Source: Apoda limacodes
Lineage: Eukaryota; Arthropoda; Insecta; Lepidoptera; Limacodidae
Length of the DNA stretch: 64,000 nucleotides
Reading direction: 5' to 3'
Assembly: GCA_946406115.1 (NCBI GenBank)
Contig: OX291545.1
Span: forward strand, 11,794,001 to 11,858,000
Under the pieces are notes generated by a model, which was not told where the DNA came from, did no database searches, and saw only the letters and a program-made list of their open reading frames with translations. Position 1 is the stretch's first letter. Each line of letters starts with the position of its first letter. The position numbers and the translations under genes were made by a program. This document shows, one piece after another, positions 27,201 to 33,200 of this stretch.

Positions 27201-30200
27201 AATTTATTTATTTGTCCTTTATAAGTTTTGAAAGATTTATTCTATGTTTAATGTGTATTATTTATTTGTTAGTGTGTATTATTAAATTTATTTTTGTATT
27301 TTAGTATAAATTGTTATATTGTTTAGATATAGAAAATATAAACTAGATTTAAGTTTTTAGAACTAATTAGCTTCAGCTTTAATATTATTAAGGGTTTATA
27401 ATTAAATTTAATTAAGTTTTATTTATTAAATATTTTATTTACTAAGAAGTTTTAACGTAAGCGTTACAACATGCTCCATCACCTTGGAGAGGAGAGAGGT
27501 AATAGCATTAGTAGTATAGTATAAGAGGTAATAGGTATAGAAATAATTCGATGGATGTGATCTATCGCCCTTTTTGGGCACCGGGTGCACATTCGCAGTC
27601 GTCTATGAAGACGGAAATTGCCTAGTGTGGTAGGAAAGCGCGAAGAGGCGCGTGAGTACATGACATAACTCAGGAGCACCCTGCTTTAGCACCGCTGCTG
27701 GTATACCCTACTGGCCCACTCGACTTATGAACGTCTAGAGAAAGCAACGCCCGCCTTCATCGTTCATATTCGAGTTTGAGGCAGATCGGCTTTCTCTTTA
27801 GCACTATGGGCCAAGTCACCATCGGTCTTTCGCAGTGGTGGTAACGACGACTGGCAAAAGTGACCTTCGGCAGCTTTGGCAAGAGACCAGAAAGCACGAC
27901 TCCCAGAAGGATAACTTAGAGCAAGAGCAACCATTTCCGGAAGAAGCGTGTAATTAAACACATTGTTTCCAAGTGCGCAACATCAGCCTCCACCTCTGGT
28001 GTGACTTATAACGTGGGAGTTGCGTACGGGTTTACAGTGTGTCCTTACCTGCATATAGAAAGATATTAGGTATTGATAGAGAAGATATTATTTTTGCAGC
28101 AGGCGACTGTTTCAGTAATAGTGCTCAGGTATTTCAGCAAATAAACATATAGTAAGTACGTACACTATTAGAAATAATAAAATTAGACTAATAAGTGAGG
28201 CTTAGTACATTTATTTAGCCTTGTCTAATGCTTCAGATTTGTAAAAAAAAAGGTGTAATTAAATATGATTTAAAAAAAATGTGGAACACCAATCAATATA
28301 GCAACGTGAAAGCATAATTAGGGCCGGTCTTTAATTACCTCCACCCACGTGGCCCATATTTAGCCCTAGCTTAACTTTTAGAAAACTTATCAGAAAAATA
28401 CAGATAAAGCAACAATACAATTAAACTAACCTTGATTTATGACCACTTATCACTACTGAACAATGTTCAATTGTTGAAAATTAAAAATCTTTAGGTTTTA
28501 CTGACTTATTTAACTTTTTATGAGCATAATTTTTTATACCATAATCACGGGACGCGTCAACAAGTGTCTCACTGTCAATGACAAGATGGCGGAGGTAGAG
28601 CATCGCGACCGGGGGATAATGTTTTCCTATTGGTTGTTTTTATGTGTGCATGCGAACTAGCAGCCAGGAACTTTATAAGTGTGTTTTTTCTAAGCCGGCT
28701 CTTAAAAGACACCGGTCCTTATTTACTGCAAGTACCTTACGTAATTTATTTAATATACTCACTTTTCACAAGCTCAGTTCCACTATTGAAAAGGCAATAT
28801 TTCATTAAAATTATTAGGTGATGTTTATAAACGAAGAGAGTCAAGAGTACCAATTTTACAACGTGGCAGTGACGGTGACACCGAGCGAAGTTGTGGCCAC
28901 GTTGCGGTTCACGGCGCGGGCGCGTGAACTCGTGCAACAGGAGCTGGTGGTTGCCAACCCACTACCGAGAGACGCTGACTTTTACGTGCAATGCGATAAA
29001 CTAGAATGTCCTGATGTGCTGAAGATAAGTAAGAATTCCGAGGTATGTTTTTATTACTGTACATTATTATTTGTAACTATTGCAGTACATAATCTAACCG
29101 ATTTATTTTCACCGCTAAATACGGAACCTTTACAATGTAGTTTTTAAATCAGATCATATGTCAGAGGGCCAAAACGACGCCATCTTTCTTTCGGCTTTGT
29201 TAAAACATAATGGGACGGTCTTATAATATGCCAATGAATTGTACGAAATAGATAGGTAGGTACGCAAAATAAATAAGTTTAGCCTAGTCCTCATAGATGA
29301 GACTGGTACAGGTTTTTTCTTGCGTCCCTAATCTAACAACTAAAATAAACTAATAATTTAGGTCTCCCATTCACTTGTGATGACGGACATAAATTTAAAA
29401 AAACTGTGCTAATTATCGGCAAACAGAAAGAAGGCGCTGAAGTTGTACCAATAAGCATGGTACAGACGCCCCTTATTAATCACAGTATTGCAGAACTTTT
29501 ATGGGATCAAATAATATTGTATCAAGAACTAGCTAACTAGGCAAATGTTGTTTCAGTGTTTCTTTACCCTTTCCCTCAAATATATCTTAAAATATCTCAT
29601 GTTTTTCTGTTAATTGAACTTACTATCAATCTTTGCTCGCAGACAACTATGGTAATGACATACTCACCTTTGGTTGTTGGTGAATTTGAAGACTATCTGG
29701 TGGTGAAGAACGAAACGATCGGTGCATACGTGTACAAAGTCTTGCTGAATTGCCTACCTGCAAAGGAAAAGAACTTGGAATATAGTGTACCTATCGGCAG
29801 CTGCATTCCACTGCGACTTAGAGTTCAAAACAGAACAGATGCCCCAGCTAATTTTGTTACTACGGTATTTGTGTTTTTAATAATACCATATACCATCACA
29901 CTTATACCCGAATACCTATGCACAAGTAACAGTATACTACATGCAATATGGCCACTCTCAGCCGCTCGGCACTCTAGAGTCGACCCCGCTGCCCAAAGTG
30001 ACTCTTCTGTGACCACTCGCACTAACGCAAGTCATTCGTTTTCATAATGCGATTTCCGTATGTAGTAACCAGGGTGGACCGAAGGGCTAGGTACGGGATA
30101 TTTTAAGTAGACATTGATATAAAAAATTGCGATAGGGTCAAGCGAATGTGTACAAAAGGTATACTGTCGCGGCCCGCAAACGCAGCATAACTGGGCGATC

Positions 30201-33200
30201 GTGAGTATGCGGGCCGAGGCACGCATCATAGAGTCCGGTTATGTTCAGTTGTGGCCAAGGCTTGTAAAGTGCTTTTTTAAACATGCGTGTAAAAAAACTA
30301 ATTATATTGACAACTGTATTGACCATAATAAAAACAGTGTAGGTAATTTTTCCGCTAATTCGTCGCATTAAAATGTCGATAAATTAATGACGCATATTTT
30401 TTATTGTTAGTCCAAAATTTAAATAAAACTTGATGAGTTATCTCTTTAGTTATCAATGTTGTTGTAAAAAAAGTTCGTTCCATTTTTTATTTACATATTT
30501 GACCGCTCGAGCGGACGTATACCTAAAACATTGCGGGTCGCTCTCTGATACTATACTATTGATATGGTTGCATATCGTAGCATGTTTCAAAAAAAGATAT
30601 AACGAATGTTCACACCCGGAAACCCTTTATGAGAAAAAACTAGCGCCCTAAATTTCGTGTCAATACGTCATCTGAAGTATTCATTCGGGTCAAATTTGGC
30701 ACAGCGATAAGACACAGTGACTGGTCTAGCGCGGTCGCGACGAGACAAGCGCGGAGTAGAAAACGCCGCGTACGGCCACATTGCCAAAAACCCCCTGCGG
30801 TTCTGTGTGTTCCGCCACCACCGTTCACTGTTGCATTCAACGTAGGCTTTTGAAGATACAGGAAATAAGACGATGTTAATGAATACGAGTAGAGTAAACT
30901 ATTTTTGCTTTTTACTCGAAATTCCGTTTTATAAGTAAAATATATTATACGTCAGTGTTACGGCAAACGATCCGGCTTATTATTATTATTATACTTACAG
31001 ATATCTCATCCATCAATATTAGCAGAAAAGGATTACTCCCTGGGTCCACTAGAAAAGGGAAAATTCCAGGCGTGGTTTGAACCAACTGAGTTTGGTGTCC
31101 AGAACTGCAGAGTCTTTTTCAAATCTGTAACTGCTGGTGTATTTGTGTGAGTCTCAGCTACGTAATTTTACTCTCTGATCGTTTAATAGTGCTTTGACTA
31201 AACGACTAAACAATATGACCATTTAAATTAGATTCTTACATTTTTGTATTGGGTATACGTAATATGTCATTTTTTAACTATAGGATAGGAAGTTTAAAAA
31301 TTGCTTTTGGACATGGGGACTCGGGCAGTGCTTGGAGTTGCCCTACCTTGCTGAAAATGAGTCCGAGTTGCTTTATAGGGAAAAGGATGTATCTCGTTTC
31401 AAAATCTCATGCACAGTTGACTTTTTAAGACCGGTAAAATACTTAGTGAATCTTTGATTATTTCTTTCTGGCGTTGCTGCTGACGTGGGTGGTCCTAGTG
31501 GCGGCATATAAACCCTTTTCTTTTTTGTCGAAATCTTTGCGCCCAATACCAAATAAGCTGCGTTCTCGGACCATCGTTTAATTGCCGAAAATAAAAGAGG
31601 GAACACAACGCTCGATGCACTCGAACCAACGGTTCATCACACTTCAAATATTGCCCTGCCACAATCGCGCAGTGCTCACCCAACCAATGACTTATTTACA
31701 ACAGTGCCATCCCGAGGCTAGTTGCCATGTAGAAACCTATTAATCTTTATGATTACTACGATGTTGTATGAAAACCTAGTAATTCTTGCAATAAAAGCCT
31801 TTATTACAGATTCAAAAAATGTTTTTTTTTTTACAATTACAATTCAATATACTATAATATTAAACTTCTGTTGTGTGAGACCGTAAATCTGCGCACCACT
31901 GCTGCAGGATTCATATTCATATTCCTATGAATACTCAGTAGCGCCAACCCCGTAACACATTGGTTTAACATTGTTTCCGTCTGACGATCAGTCTGACGCG
32001 AGTTTATCATTTTTTACCTATCACAAAAACTAACCTAATGTAAATAAATCTGACGCGAGTTGCGTCTTGCGAATTTTCTATGAATTTCGAAATTGCCACT
32101 TGCCTCGAATAGGTAATTTTGAAATCCGCACCATGAACCCTTATATACACAGACTGTTCGCTTTTACATTTACAAAGCATTTACAAATATCGCCGAAATG
32201 CGTGAATTTAATATATAATAAGCCTTCCTTTGCTGAAGACGAGTAAAAAAAATCGATAACTCAAGCACTAGGTATCGATACAATTATCGATATACGCGCA
32301 TCACTTCAACTTCCGTATATACGTATATATACTACTACCTGCGATTATTGAGCGAAAGGGACAACTGCAACTCGGGCTCATCATACCAATATAAATAAAA
32401 TCGGTAAATTCGATGTTCCGTATTCCTCGATTTCCTCCTTCAAATCTTAACCGATTTCAATAATTTTTTCATTATGTGGTTAAGAAGAACATATTCTATG
32501 TCTGTACGTTTTGCCTTTTTTTTAATTTGGTTTAACGATTTTGCGTAATAGACTTCTATTTGCGGCTTTCAAGCTGGACAAAATTTAATGTTTTTGAAGA
32601 GTTGTATCTCATTTAAAAAAAAATTGTCAACAAAAACGATACGTACAGACATGTTAGTGGCAAATATATACCTGTCTGTCCAAAAATAATCACTCTAGTG
32701 TTATAATCCAAGGAGGAAACAGGGGAATACGTTTGTATCAAAAAAATGTCACAGTGTTTCCTCTTAAATAACCAATATTAACCAAATGAATGACTGACAC
32801 GCTCGCCTTTTTTAAAAATTATTTTCCAGCCTTCTTTCGAAGCTTTGAAAGTCTGTTGGAAATTAGATCCATTTAGCTGAACATGCCATCACGCCAATAA
32901 TGACGCGAAAAAACTAATTTGGCGGAGCGTTAATTGAAAATTTTCACAACTTAGTTGCCGTTACTTGCTCATTGTTTTCAAGTCATAACACTACTGAAAG
33001 TCGACTAATCCTACCAGACTTATTTTAATGAATAAACAAGCAAAAACACGTCTCCATTGCCAGGTATTTGATATTGCGATGCACTCCCTCGTTCGGTGTT
33101 CGGTATGACAAAAATACCGAAATAGTAGTGGTTCCGTTTTTTTTACCCCTTTGTGAGTTAAAATCAATCTTATTTAATTCTTGCTGTGTAGAAAACTGAC

